Shown here one piece after another: positions 32,844 through 42,568 of a DNA stretch of 64,000 nt. Each line of letters begins with the position of its first letter. Position 1 is the first letter of the stretch. Source of the DNA: Artemisia argyi (Eukaryota > Streptophyta > Magnoliopsida > Asterales > Asteraceae); the NCBI GenBank assembly GCA_030686995.1, contig CM060703.1:119580861-119644860 (forward strand), written 5' to 3'. A program made the translations under genes and the position numbers. The notes beneath the pieces were generated by a model. That model had not been told where the DNA came from and did not search any database. It saw only the letters and a list, made by a program, of their open reading frames with translations.

Positions 32844-35800
32844 TGATGAGTGCTCAAACACACATCAGTTTTGGTCAAATATGAGTTGCAAAACATTTAA
32901 AAACACTCAATAATGCATCAAAATACTGAAAATATCCCAAAAATTGTGTTTTATATGTTTTAGATACAAAATGAGTAAAAACAGATGAAAAACGATCAAA
33001 GTTTGCATAATTGGCAGTTTTAGTCTCCCAACTTTAAAAACTTGTCAAAATTACTCTCTGAGCATCTATTTTGAAAGATAAGTCAACCCAAGTCCTTTAA
33101 AAGTTAAAAGTTATCAAAACTGATCCTTGGGTAAAAAGTTTTGAGAATTTACATGTTTATCCCTGGAGTTTCAGATATTGGCAAATTTGGTCCCTGGTGA
33201 AAAATTTTGGAAGAAAAGTCATTATTGGTCCTTGGAAACTCAAAAGTTATCACAAATGATCCCTTGGTGTAATGTTTGAAGAATTTGCATAATTGGTCCC
33301 TCAAGTTTTAACAATTGACAAATTTAGTCCCCGAAGGACCAAAAGTGAAAAATATCATTTTTATCCTTGGACTATGAAAACTTGGCAAGTATGACCCTTT
33401 TGATAACTTTATGAAAGTTGCACATTCAGTCCCTCCATTTTTAGTTTTTTACACTTATGGTCCTTGTGAAATGATAAAACCAAATGGACCCTTGTTATTT
33501 ATTTGACCCAAAATCCAAATCCACCAAACCTGATCCAGCAAAAACCCCTCAGCCCAAACTACCCAAGCCCAGTCCATTCCCTTTTTACTAATAAAAACTC
33601 ACCCCAGGTCAAACACCAGGTCAACCCCATCCTTTCTTCTTCCTCGCCAAAACACCCAGCCCCCAAACACTTGCAACCTCCAACAATCTTGTCTCCCCTC
33701 CGCCATCTCCAACATCCCTGTCCCCTACTCCACCACCTCCACTATTCACAAAACCATGTGCTAAAGCCAACCCCCTCCTCCAGGACAGCAATCTACACAA
33801 CCATTTAGGCGCCAAAAAGAAATTAAGGGCTGAGATGAAGCAAAAGTAATCCAAAGGCTTGGATTGATGGTGGGAAAGCACTTGTGGGTCACAAAAACCC
33901 TAAAGGGTCAGTATAAAAGAGAAAGGAAAGAAGCAGAGAAGATGTTAGCTAGATAGTTAATTAAGTAGTAGTAGAATAGAAATTAGGAGTAGTTAAATGT
34001 ATGTAATTCAATCTCTCAAGCTCAGTTAATTCAAGTTTCTTGTACTCAAATTGTCAGTTTATTATCTAGAATTCAAATTTAATGAAAAACTCAAGTTTCA
34101 TGTTCAAATATCATTTGTGTTCAAAGTTCTATTTCAAAGCAGTCAAGGCAGTTTGGAATGCTCAGATAAGCTTCCTCATAGCTTATTAAGAACCTTGTTA
34201 GCCATTTGGTTCCACAGCAAAATTGCTCAGCTCAAAATTCAAAAAAGTCAACCAAAGTCAAACAGGTGGAATAAGCAGTTGGAATAAGCTCATTGAGCTT
34301 ATTTAAGCTTTCTCAGTTCCTGATAAGGGATCATTGGTGCTTTTAACCCTGTTGAGGTCCTAATTCCTGTTCATTCTCATTTCGTACCTAGTTTAGCTTA
34401 TGTTGTAAACTGCTTATTTGAATGTATCTAGCGTATGCTTAAACTAGTGCTTACTCTGAGTTTAATTGCTTATCCAGTATGAACTAGTGGTTAGTTTTTT
34501 TATTTGTTTCACTTCATTTACAAGTTTCATTATTTGCTCATCTCTCAATATTTAGCCATAATTAGCATTATCCGTTGTAGCTTATTACAATGCTTATCTC
34601 TGCATCATTTCAACCTTTACAACTATTATTTAGCTTATAGAAGTAGATTGCATCAGTAAGTTAGCTTTATTTAATCTTAAACACATAAAAAAACAAAAAT
34701 CAGTTTGTTTAAGTGTTGTTTGGAATAAGCTAGTAAGCTGTGTTTGTGGTTGTTTCTGGTGTTGTATTTAGTTTGGATAGACCATATAGGGATAGTGTAG
34801 TGCAGAGATAGCTTAAAAAAAAGAGTTCATTTGTTAAAAAGTCAAAAGGCATGTGCAAATCTCTTCTATAAACTCACTGTTAGGATTTTGAGTTGCACAA
34901 TCACTCATTTCAAGTCATAAGTTGTTTTAGTAGCTTAAATCAGCCATTAATTAGCTTAATATAACATAATCAGTAACTTAGGATAGATCAAAAGTTCATG
35001 AAAGTCAAAAGTGGTTCAAAGTTCAAAAAGTCAAATTGCATAAGTTATCAGTTTTTTCCAAATCTTGGAGAAATTTTCATGAGTTCAATATTTAGTTTTA
35101 GGTTTTAAGCTTTTAAGAGATTAGAGTGTAGCAGTAGAACTAGTTGAACCTCATTTTTGCTTATTTTTGCAATTTTTCTTTAGTGCTTATTTTGGACTCT
35201 TCTTTGGCCTGTTTTGCACAAGTCTCCCCTGTGTCAGGGTGAGCAGTGTGCGTAAGCCTTTTTCACAAGCCCCTCATATGCTCACCTTTGAACTTTAGCC
35301 TGTGTAATTTGTGTTTTTATGAAGCTCATACACCAGTCTAATTGTTCCTAAGCTTATTTTTCACTTACCAGCTTATTTCATAAGCCTGCAATTAGCTTTT
35401 AACTTATCCCATTTTCCTGTGTATAATGAGTAACCAATATATACAAGCTTTTTCATAAGCTCCTCAAAAGCTCACCAGTGGATCCTACAGGGTGAGCTTG
35501 GACTTTTTAGACAGCTTACCGGCCCAACTTACTACTTCAGTGCTTATATTGGATTTTCAAGCTTATTTGTTAAGCTTAATTGATTCAACAAGTTGACTGC
35601 AGGGGTGTTTGATTCACAGCAGTACTTTGGATTGCTTATTTGCTTAATTCAAGCTTATAAGTGTAATCCTCTGTACCATTTAGCTCTTTTTCAGTTCCTT
35701 AGCTTATATTAATCTTATTTTTTCTTTGGTTCATTCTACGAAGCTTATTTCAAGCTTATTCAAGCTTAAAGTTCCTTAAACAAGCCAAAAGCTCATCTGT

Positions 35801-36739
35801 TGAACTTATAAAGTCACCAATAGCTTATTTTTGAGTTTCACAAGAATTGTTTTCACTAAAGTTTCATTTTTCCAGTAGTTAAACAGTTTGGTGAAAGAAA
35901 AATAAAAAAATCATCAATTTTTACAATAGTGATAGCTTCTATTTAATATTTTTTTAGCTTATTAGCTTATTCTCAACTTTTTCCTTAAGCACTTTTCCAT
36001 TTTATATTTTTCTTATGTCTCTCTACTTATAATAGATTTTTAGAAAAAGTTTCAGATTTTTCTTTGTTTATTTAGTATTTATTATAATTTAAATTAGTTT
36101 TAAGTAATTAACAAAGAGTAATTAATTAATAATAAATAGATAAAAAATCAGAAAAATATAATTTTAATTTAAAATTAGTTTTTAGTTATTTTAGATTTTT
36201 TTAAATATTATTTTCAATTTTCTAGTGTAATTTTATAATTAGTTATAATTTAGGTTAATTTAAATAATTAAAAGTAAATACGAAATTAGTAATTCATTAA
36301 TAAAAATTATATATATAGTGTAAAAATTAATTTTAATTTTCCAAAAATTTTCTTTTATTATTAGGATTGTAAAAGTGTAATTTTTATATTCGTAGGTATT
36401 TTATTTCTACAAAACCCGCGTTTTATTTCGTACGTTCACGTAACTTTAATTTGAACGTTCGCGTTTTTAAGTTTTAAACGCTTCTGGGTTTTCTAATTTT
36501 ACAGTTTTGTTAATATAGCTTATTTAAGCTATTTCATTTCATATTTCCCTAGTGTAATCATTCACAACCCCTTTCTGTCTAAATTCACCCGATCACAAAC
36601 CCGTTTTGAATAAAATTCACTCCTCGTCGGGACATAACGACCCGGGGAAACACTGTATTCCACGGAGATTGAGCCTAAGGAGTTTGACTATATTGACCAC
36701 ATCCGTGGTTGACTTTAGTTGACTGTTTAGCATCAATCA
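32844..36739 (+). repeat. 3' LTR of element C
   Basis: 3,896 bp, TGATGAGTGC to CATCAATCA. The U3 start forms a near-perfect hairpin. Then come repeated units of the type AATTGGTCCCTCAAGTTT, a TATA-like box at 33911 and a long region (34280-35960) studded with AGCTTATT. Confidence 0.93.
33911..33919 (+). promoter_or_regulatory. TATA-like box in 3' LTR of element C
   Basis: GTATAAAAG about 1.07 kb into U3. The matching piece of the 5' LTR is deleted, so this copy lacks its own 5' promoter. Confidence 0.55.
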
Positions 36740-36744
36740 AAATG
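36740..36744. other. Target duplication AAATG, right copy (element C)
   Basis: Copia coding sequence resumes directly after it with CTATATTTTAAAG. Confidence 0.95.
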
Positions 36745-37358
36745 CTATATTTTAAAGACTAAGGATTACCTTACTAAGTTTGATTCAAAATCATACGAAG
36801 GAATATTTTTAGGTTACTCGCAAAATAGTAAAGCATATATAATACTTAATAAACACACTATGAAAGTAGAAGAATCATTAAATGTAACATTTGATGAAAC
36901 ACCACCACCTCCTAAAAGATTACCTTTAGAAGATGATGACTTAGTCGAGGATGAAGCTATTGAGGTTAGTAAAACAAAACCACTAGGAAATGAAAATGAA
37001 ATCATAAACTTAGAAAATAACGAAGTCGTAAATATTAGGGAATGTAAATCACATCCATTAGATAACATAATAGAAAGCCTTAATCAAAGAACCCTTAGGT
37101 CACAAGCCCAAGATAAAAATATCTTCTTTTGTTTCCTCTCAGCAATAGAACCTAAGAATATTAATAAAGCATTAAAGGATGAAAGTTGGGTTACAGCTAT
37201 GTAAGAGGAATTAAATCAATCTAAGGCTAATGATGTTTGGGAATTAGTCCAAAATCCAATGAACATGACCATCATAGGAACTAAGTTGGTATATAGGAAT
37301 AAGTTAGATGAAAATGGAATAGTAACTAGGAACAAAGCTAGGTTAGTTGACCAAGGTT
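36745..37358 (+). pseudogene. Copia D integrase C-terminus to RT start
   Basis: The frame reads TKFDSKSYEGIFLGYSQNSK and TMKVEESLNVTFDE, the usual copia linker after integrase, then an acidic spacer. The RT N-terminus follows: DESWVTAM, a TAA in place of a sense codon at 37202-37204, NDVWELVQNP and GTKLVYRNKLDENG. The frame runs up to the insertion site of element B in the motif KARLVDQGYN. Confidence 0.88.
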
Positions 37359-37363
37359 ATAAT
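37359..37363. other. Target duplication ATAAT, left copy (element B)
   Basis: ATAAT precedes TGATTGAGCC and is repeated at 52961-52965 after the other LTR. Confidence 0.96.
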
Positions 37364-40300
37364 TGATTGAGCCTGAACCGTCTTATTATTATTGACCAAG
37401 GTCAACAAGTCAAAGACAGCCTAGAATCAATACTCCGGTGATAGTGTAGTGTTTTCCCGGGTCGTTAAAGTCCCAGCGAGATTGAAATGGTGCTTTTGGA
37501 ATCGTTTTGGAGAAAGTGGCACTGAGGACAGTAGCCAGATGATGTGGGAATGATATTGCTACTGTTATTTTGGTATTGACAAACAGATATAATATTCACA
37601 ATAATCAGATATCAGATATATGCACAAATTCACAATTAAGATCACGTATCGGACTGGAAAAGTGGGTTTTGGTATTTAACAAACTACAGGGGGTGCTTTT
37701 GACACTTTTTCAAACTTAAAATTAAAAATGAAAAAGAAATTATAAAAGTGATTAAAATAATATTAAACTATTATTTAATTAATTAAACTATTTAAAATCT
37801 AAATTAAAATCTAATTTAAATAAACTAAAAATGACAAATGATTTAAATTAAACTAAAAATTATCCAAAATATTTTCTAAACCTAAATTAGAACTTGAAGA
37901 AAGTATAAAAAATTAAAAATAATATTTTTGTCTTTTTGTGGTTTTGTAATTAATTAAAAACTATTTAACTTAATTTAACTAATTAAACTACTTTTAATTT
38001 ATATTAATACTAAATTAACTTGGAAAATTAAAATAAAATTTATAAAATTACTTAACCATTACAGGAATCCTACAAAATTATAAAAAACTCTAAAAATTAT
38101 GTTTAAGATTAATCTACTAATTAATTACCTTTTAATTAACTTAAGTATATTTTAAACAAATAAAATAAGAAAACTAGAAAATGAACAGTAGAATATCAAA
38201 ATTTATTTTCTAAAAACTTATTATACTATATTAGAACTAGGAAAATTATAAAAACTAGATTTAACCTTATAAAAACTAATTAAGCTATTTAATATTTGAT
38301 ATTAATTAATAATAAAGAAAATTAAAATTAAATCTAATTAACACTAAATGACAAAATAAAAATCTGAAAAAATTATCAAAATTACTTTACTGTCTAAGGT
38401 ATTTAATAAAAATATAAAAACACTAGTGACTTAATTAAAATATAAAAATGAAAATTAAAATTAACTTGAATTAAATAGAAACTATCACTTATTCTAACTT
38501 GGATTTTTTTTGGATTTTTCTTTTACAGAACTACTAAACACCTTAAAATGACAAACTTTTGTAAAAACACTTTTTGAAATAGCTTATAAATAAGCTGTGA
38601 CACCCCCTTGTTCTAAACAGTTGACTTTGGTTGACTGTTTGGTCAAATAAGGTCAAATGGCCTTGGGTGGGGTCCACAATGGTGAAAATAGATGCAAAAA
38701 GGTTTAACAAACTCAAATAAGCTAGAAATAGCAATCAATAAGCCCAAATAAGCTGAGTAAAATGAAATAAGCACTTATCACTTTGAAAATGAACATAGAC
38801 TAGGGACAAACTTTGAGGCTTAATCTAGGTGGGGTCCACAGTGACTCAGGTCAATCCAATGGTCAAAGGTGAGACCCTGGTAGGAGGGGAGTTGTAAAAT
38901 CCTAACTATGGGGTCTGGGGTCCACTGAGGTGGTCACAAAACACCACCCAAGTGATGGTGGTGAGGTGGTGACTGGGTGAGCAGGGCACAAGCTTGCCCT
39001 GCAGGTTACTTTGTTGGTCTGTGGGACCCACTTAAACTCCTAAACAAATTAAGCAAAAAATTAAGCTGATAGATTAGCTGATAGACTTTTATCACACAAA
39101 ATTTCAAAACCTAATATCCATTCCACAGTTCACAATAAAAATTGGAAATTTGGTGAAAATCTGAAAAGGTGACTTTTGACTTTTGACAAGAACTTGAACT
39201 TTTGACTTTATTGAGATTCTAAGTGATCTAAGCTACTGATTATGATACTTTAAGCTAAAATAAGATGACTAAAAGCTAGATTAACCAATTCTTATCAGAT
39301 TATGAGCTTATGGGATCCTAATTTCTACACAGTTGATTGTGTGGGGAATTAGAGTGAGATTTTGACTTTTTGCTCTATACTAAACCAATTTTATGACTTA
39401 TTAAACTAACTTAGAACTAATGTGACTAGACTGAACCAGAAACAACCAATAAAACAACCTCAAGATCAGTGGATCCTACTGATCCAAACACACCTATTGT
39501 TTGACTGATTTGAGTTTTTCAAGACAGATGGTCACTTAGGTTCAAATTATTGATTTCAACCTCCTAATTTTGACTGAGTAAACTTGTTTAAGTTCTAGAA
39601 AACAGATTAACACTACAATGGTATCAGTTTTACTCTAAAGCAAAGTTTGACAGTTGAAATTAAAGCATTAAGTAAATATGGATTCTAACAATCAAACTAT
39701 GATGATCAAACTAAAAGTTACTCAAATATCAATTAGGAAACACAATGCAAGCACAGATTATCAGATACAAGCTAGGAATTTAGAAACTAAATCTTTGAGG
39801 GGAAAATGAAATGAGTAAAAACTTACCAAGTACTTCTAGCAAGAACAAGAAGTTTTCCTATGTAGCCTATCTTTAGATAGGCACTCTCAATCAATCCAGA
39901 TCCTCAATGAACCTCCATACCTGAAACAAATAACAAAGACATACACACAGTTGACTTTCATTGACCTTTTTTGTTTCTTGATTATGTTCTACTAACACTG
40001 AGTTTTAAGGTCTCTAATAGCTTCAATGAGCTTTAGGGAGCTTATATGAGCCTAGTTACAGTCCATAATACCATACACCATTATCTCTCACTTAATTCGA
40101 ATTCTTAGCAATATGAGTAAACTGCAAATACAAAAGCCAAACTTGAACCTTGAAATTTTATTGATTAAAAAGAGTGATAATACAAAGCTAACACTAGTAC
40201 AATACTTGAATTAGAAAACTTAACACTAATTTGCTTGGAAATTTAAATTCGACACACTTGTATTAAAACTAAGCTACTACTGCTTCATCTTGATTCTTCT

Positions 40301-41418
40301 CTTATTTATAGCCTCCAATTAGGGTTCCCCCCATCCTCCTGAGTAAATCCCATCATTTCTTGATCAGTTTGGTCCAATAATGAGCCTACACGTGTTTTGG
40401 CGCCAAAACGCCTATCTTCAAATTGGCTCTGATAACTTGAAATTGGGAGAAGCATTTAATGCAAAGGGTGATGGGTAGGTGTAGGGGGGTGGGGTGGTGA
40501 TAATTGAGTTGCAAGTGGGGGGTGGTGGTGATAAAACCAGGTGGTTTTGGGTGGAGGTGGTTTGGGAGGGAAGATATAAGTAGGGGTGGTTTTGTTTTTG
40601 GGGGTGTTGACTGAGGTCAACGTTGGACCCGGGTCAAAGGATTGGGTGGACTGGGCTAGGGTGGTTTTGGGCTTAGGTGGGCTTGTGTTTGAAACTGGGT
40701 TTAGTTTGGATTGGACTTGCATTTTGGTTTTGGTTTAATATTGGATCCGGTTTGGTTTTAACTAGGAATTAATCACAAGGACTAAATGTGTAATTATGGG
40801 AAAGTTAAGGGTTGGTGTTTGGCATTTTCTAATTTTGTTTCCAAGGATATAAACTGCCAATAATGAATAGTGTGAGGTTTTATTTTTGAATTTTTCACTT
40901 TTAAAACCCCAGGGACTAAATCTGTCAACTTCCCAAACTTCAGGGACCTGTCATGAAACTTTTCCCAAAATTCACATAAGGACCAATCCTGCATTTAAAC
41001 ATTAGCACAAGGACCACAAGTATTATTTTAAACCTCAAGGATCAAATCTGCCAATTTCACAAACTCCAGGGACCTGTTTTGCCAATTTTGGATTTTGAGG
41101 GGTAAAAGTGTAATTTTCTCAAACTTTATCACCCAAGGACTTATTTTGATAAGTTTTGATTTTTCTTTGCCTTGGGTTGACTTTTCTTTCATTTTAAACT
41201 TCCAGGGACTAGATTTGACAACTTTTGAAAGTTGGGGGACTGAAACTGCCAATTATGCAAACTTTATGTGTTTTTCATCTGTTTTTGGTATTTTTGCATT
41301 TGAAACATGTAAAACACTTTCCTGGGATATTTTCACTATTTTGATTCATTATTGAGTGTTTTTGGATGTTTTGGCAGTTCAGAATTGGTAAAAATGATGA
41401 GTATTTACACACTCATCA
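37364..41418 (-). repeat. 3' LTR of element B
   Basis: 4,055 bp. By eye it differs from the 5' LTR at roughly 15 positions, under half a percent. It contains GGGACT-type periodic units near the U3 tip (40780-41250) and a TATA box at 40301-40310. Confidence 0.96.
40301..40310 (-). promoter_or_regulatory. TATA box in 3' LTR of element B
   Basis: TATAAATAAG on the minus strand after GGAGGC, about 1.1 kb from the U3 start; identical in the other LTR. Confidence 0.6.
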
Positions 41419-41436
41419 ATCCCCCACACTAAAACA
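41419..41436 (-). other. Polypurine tract of element B
   Basis: Minus strand TTTTAGTGTGGGGGAT abuts the LTR start TGATGAGTG. Confidence 0.9.
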
Positions 41437-41484
41437 TTGCTAGTCCCTAGCAATCTTTTGAGAAAAACTTAATGGATTTGAAAC

Positions 41485-41841
41485 TCTTTACCAAAAGCCA
41501 TCACTTCTGGAGTAGCCAGGTGTAAGAACTGTGGCACACCTGATAACCGTGTGATTTTGAGCAAACCACCAGCTGTCAACGGATTTGATTTGTCTTTACC
41601 AAAAGCCGTTTGCTTCTGGACTAGCCGGCATCTTGATGGACTAAGTCAACATCTTGGTGAGCTGATTACCAATTATGGTTTTTCCACGGCCTTTACCACA
41701 AGCCATAATCTTGTGGGCTAGCCAGCTCATTTGCTTATGAGGATGCGGGGGAGCTGAGGAACCATGCAATTTTTGGCAAACTGCCAGCCATCAACGGGTT
41801 TGAGATGTCTTTACCAAGAGCCGTTTGCTCCTGGACTAGCC
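41485..41841 (-). repeat. Four tandem stem-loop modules of element B
   Basis: Counterparts of the modules in C, hairpins at 41814-41834, 41696-41716, 41599-41619 and 41491-41510 in element order. Stems keep pairing across substitutions (CCACAAG/CTTGTGG in the second; CCAGAAGC/GCTTTTGG with wobble in the third). Second hairpins lie at 41766-41784 and 41551-41569. Confidence 0.85.
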
Positions 41842-41962
41842 AATCCCTTTGTCATTTAGACTTTGGCGGATTGATAACCACAAAAATTTTGGAATAAAGT
41901 GAAAAATTTTGGCCTAAAATGGGGGTACTTGGAAAGTTTTGTGATAAAATTCGTAAGAATTT

Positions 41963-41981
41963 CCCCCCCCCCCCCCCCCCC
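41963..41981 (-). repeat. Internal G-tract of element B (C19 on plus strand)
   Basis: In element sense AGGACAATATTCAG and TGTGTG lead into the G run, as in C. Confidence 0.92.
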
Positions 41982-42114
41982 ACACACTAGAACTGAATAT
42001 TGTCCTCAATATTCAAAGTCCCGGCTATTATGCCGAATCTCTGAATGGAAAAGCTAATATTCGATTCTAACTGTGGAAATTTCTATTTTTCACTTTATTT
42101 TATCTGTACATACA

Positions 42115-42118
<4 letters not shown>

Positions 42119-42155
<37 letters not shown>

Positions 42156-42165
42156 TTTTTTTTTT
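42119..42165. repeat. Poly(T) tract
   Basis: A run of about 34 T, a G, then about 11 more T; in element sense an A-rich tract. Confidence 0.92.
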
Positions 42166-42173
42166 GCTCACTA

Positions 42174-42373
42174 CCTTCCAGGCTTGTGTTAGGTTTACCA
42201 CGCAAGCTAATCACTTGTGAATGATTAACTGTAATAAATTCGCCCTAACAGCCCGGGAGTTGAATGATAAAGTTTATAATATACATACACCTTCCAGGTT
42301 TGTGTCAGGTTTACCACGCTAGCTAATCACTTGTGAATGATTAACTGTAATAAATCTGTCCTGACAGCCCGGG
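42174..42373 (-). repeat. Two-copy covarying stem module of element B
   Basis: Two about 115-bp copies (about 42174-42258 core and 42290-42373 core). Each has an inner TAATCA/TGATTA hairpin enclosed by a longer stem. Outer stem arms are TGTTAGG with CCTAACA in one copy and TGTCAGG with CCTGACA in the other, a compensated pair change. Confidence 0.8.
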
Positions 42374-42538
42374 ATTTGAATGACATAATATACATACAAA
42401 ATATGTTTATTGAATTTTGAAAAATATTTACTTTTGAAACGGTGGGGGATGGCCACTCCCCCACACTAGGGTGGTAGAAAGTAGAAAGAAGTCAGAAATA
42501 CGGGTGAAAACCCATATATGCCGCTAATTTTTGTTCAC

Positions 42539-42558
42539 CGAGTCACTAGCTTGACTCG
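42539..42558 (-). other. Stop-proximal stem-loop of element B
   Basis: CGAGTC/GACTCG hairpin beginning 10 nt after the pol stop at 42569-42571. Confidence 0.8.
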
Positions 42559-42568
42559 ATCCCCGAAT

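Larger units (their letters stand above)
28872..36739 (+). mobile_element. Non-autonomous Athila-like element C
   Basis: Plus-strand LTR element with target duplication AAATG. It has a perfect Asp-type PBS, a PPT, a shortened 5' LTR and a full 3' LTR. Its 3.2-kb interior encodes a Cys-rich protein but no protease, RT, RNase H or integrase. It shares the post-stop hairpin, the G-tract and the four stem-loop modules with B, which suggests mobilisation by Athila enzymes. It interrupts copia D between integrase and RT. Confidence 0.93.
41437..42568 (-). other. Structured 3' untranslated region of element B
   Basis: No env-like ORF. In element order it holds the stop-proximal hairpin, a two-copy covarying module, a poly(A) run (T on the plus strand), a G-tract and four stem-loop modules, each listed separately. 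Confidence 0.8.

Noticed and set aside
40456..40722. Proline-rich 88-codon ORF, repeated at 51998-52264
   Set aside because: The copies lie in the two LTRs of B, upstream of the TATA box, so they are outside the expected transcript; the proline richness follows from G/T-rich base composition. A similar ORF in C (33503-33808) was dismissed for the same reason.
41437..42568. Env-like gene in Athila B
   Set aside because: No ORF of useful length and no membrane or signal segment; the space is filled by structured repeats.
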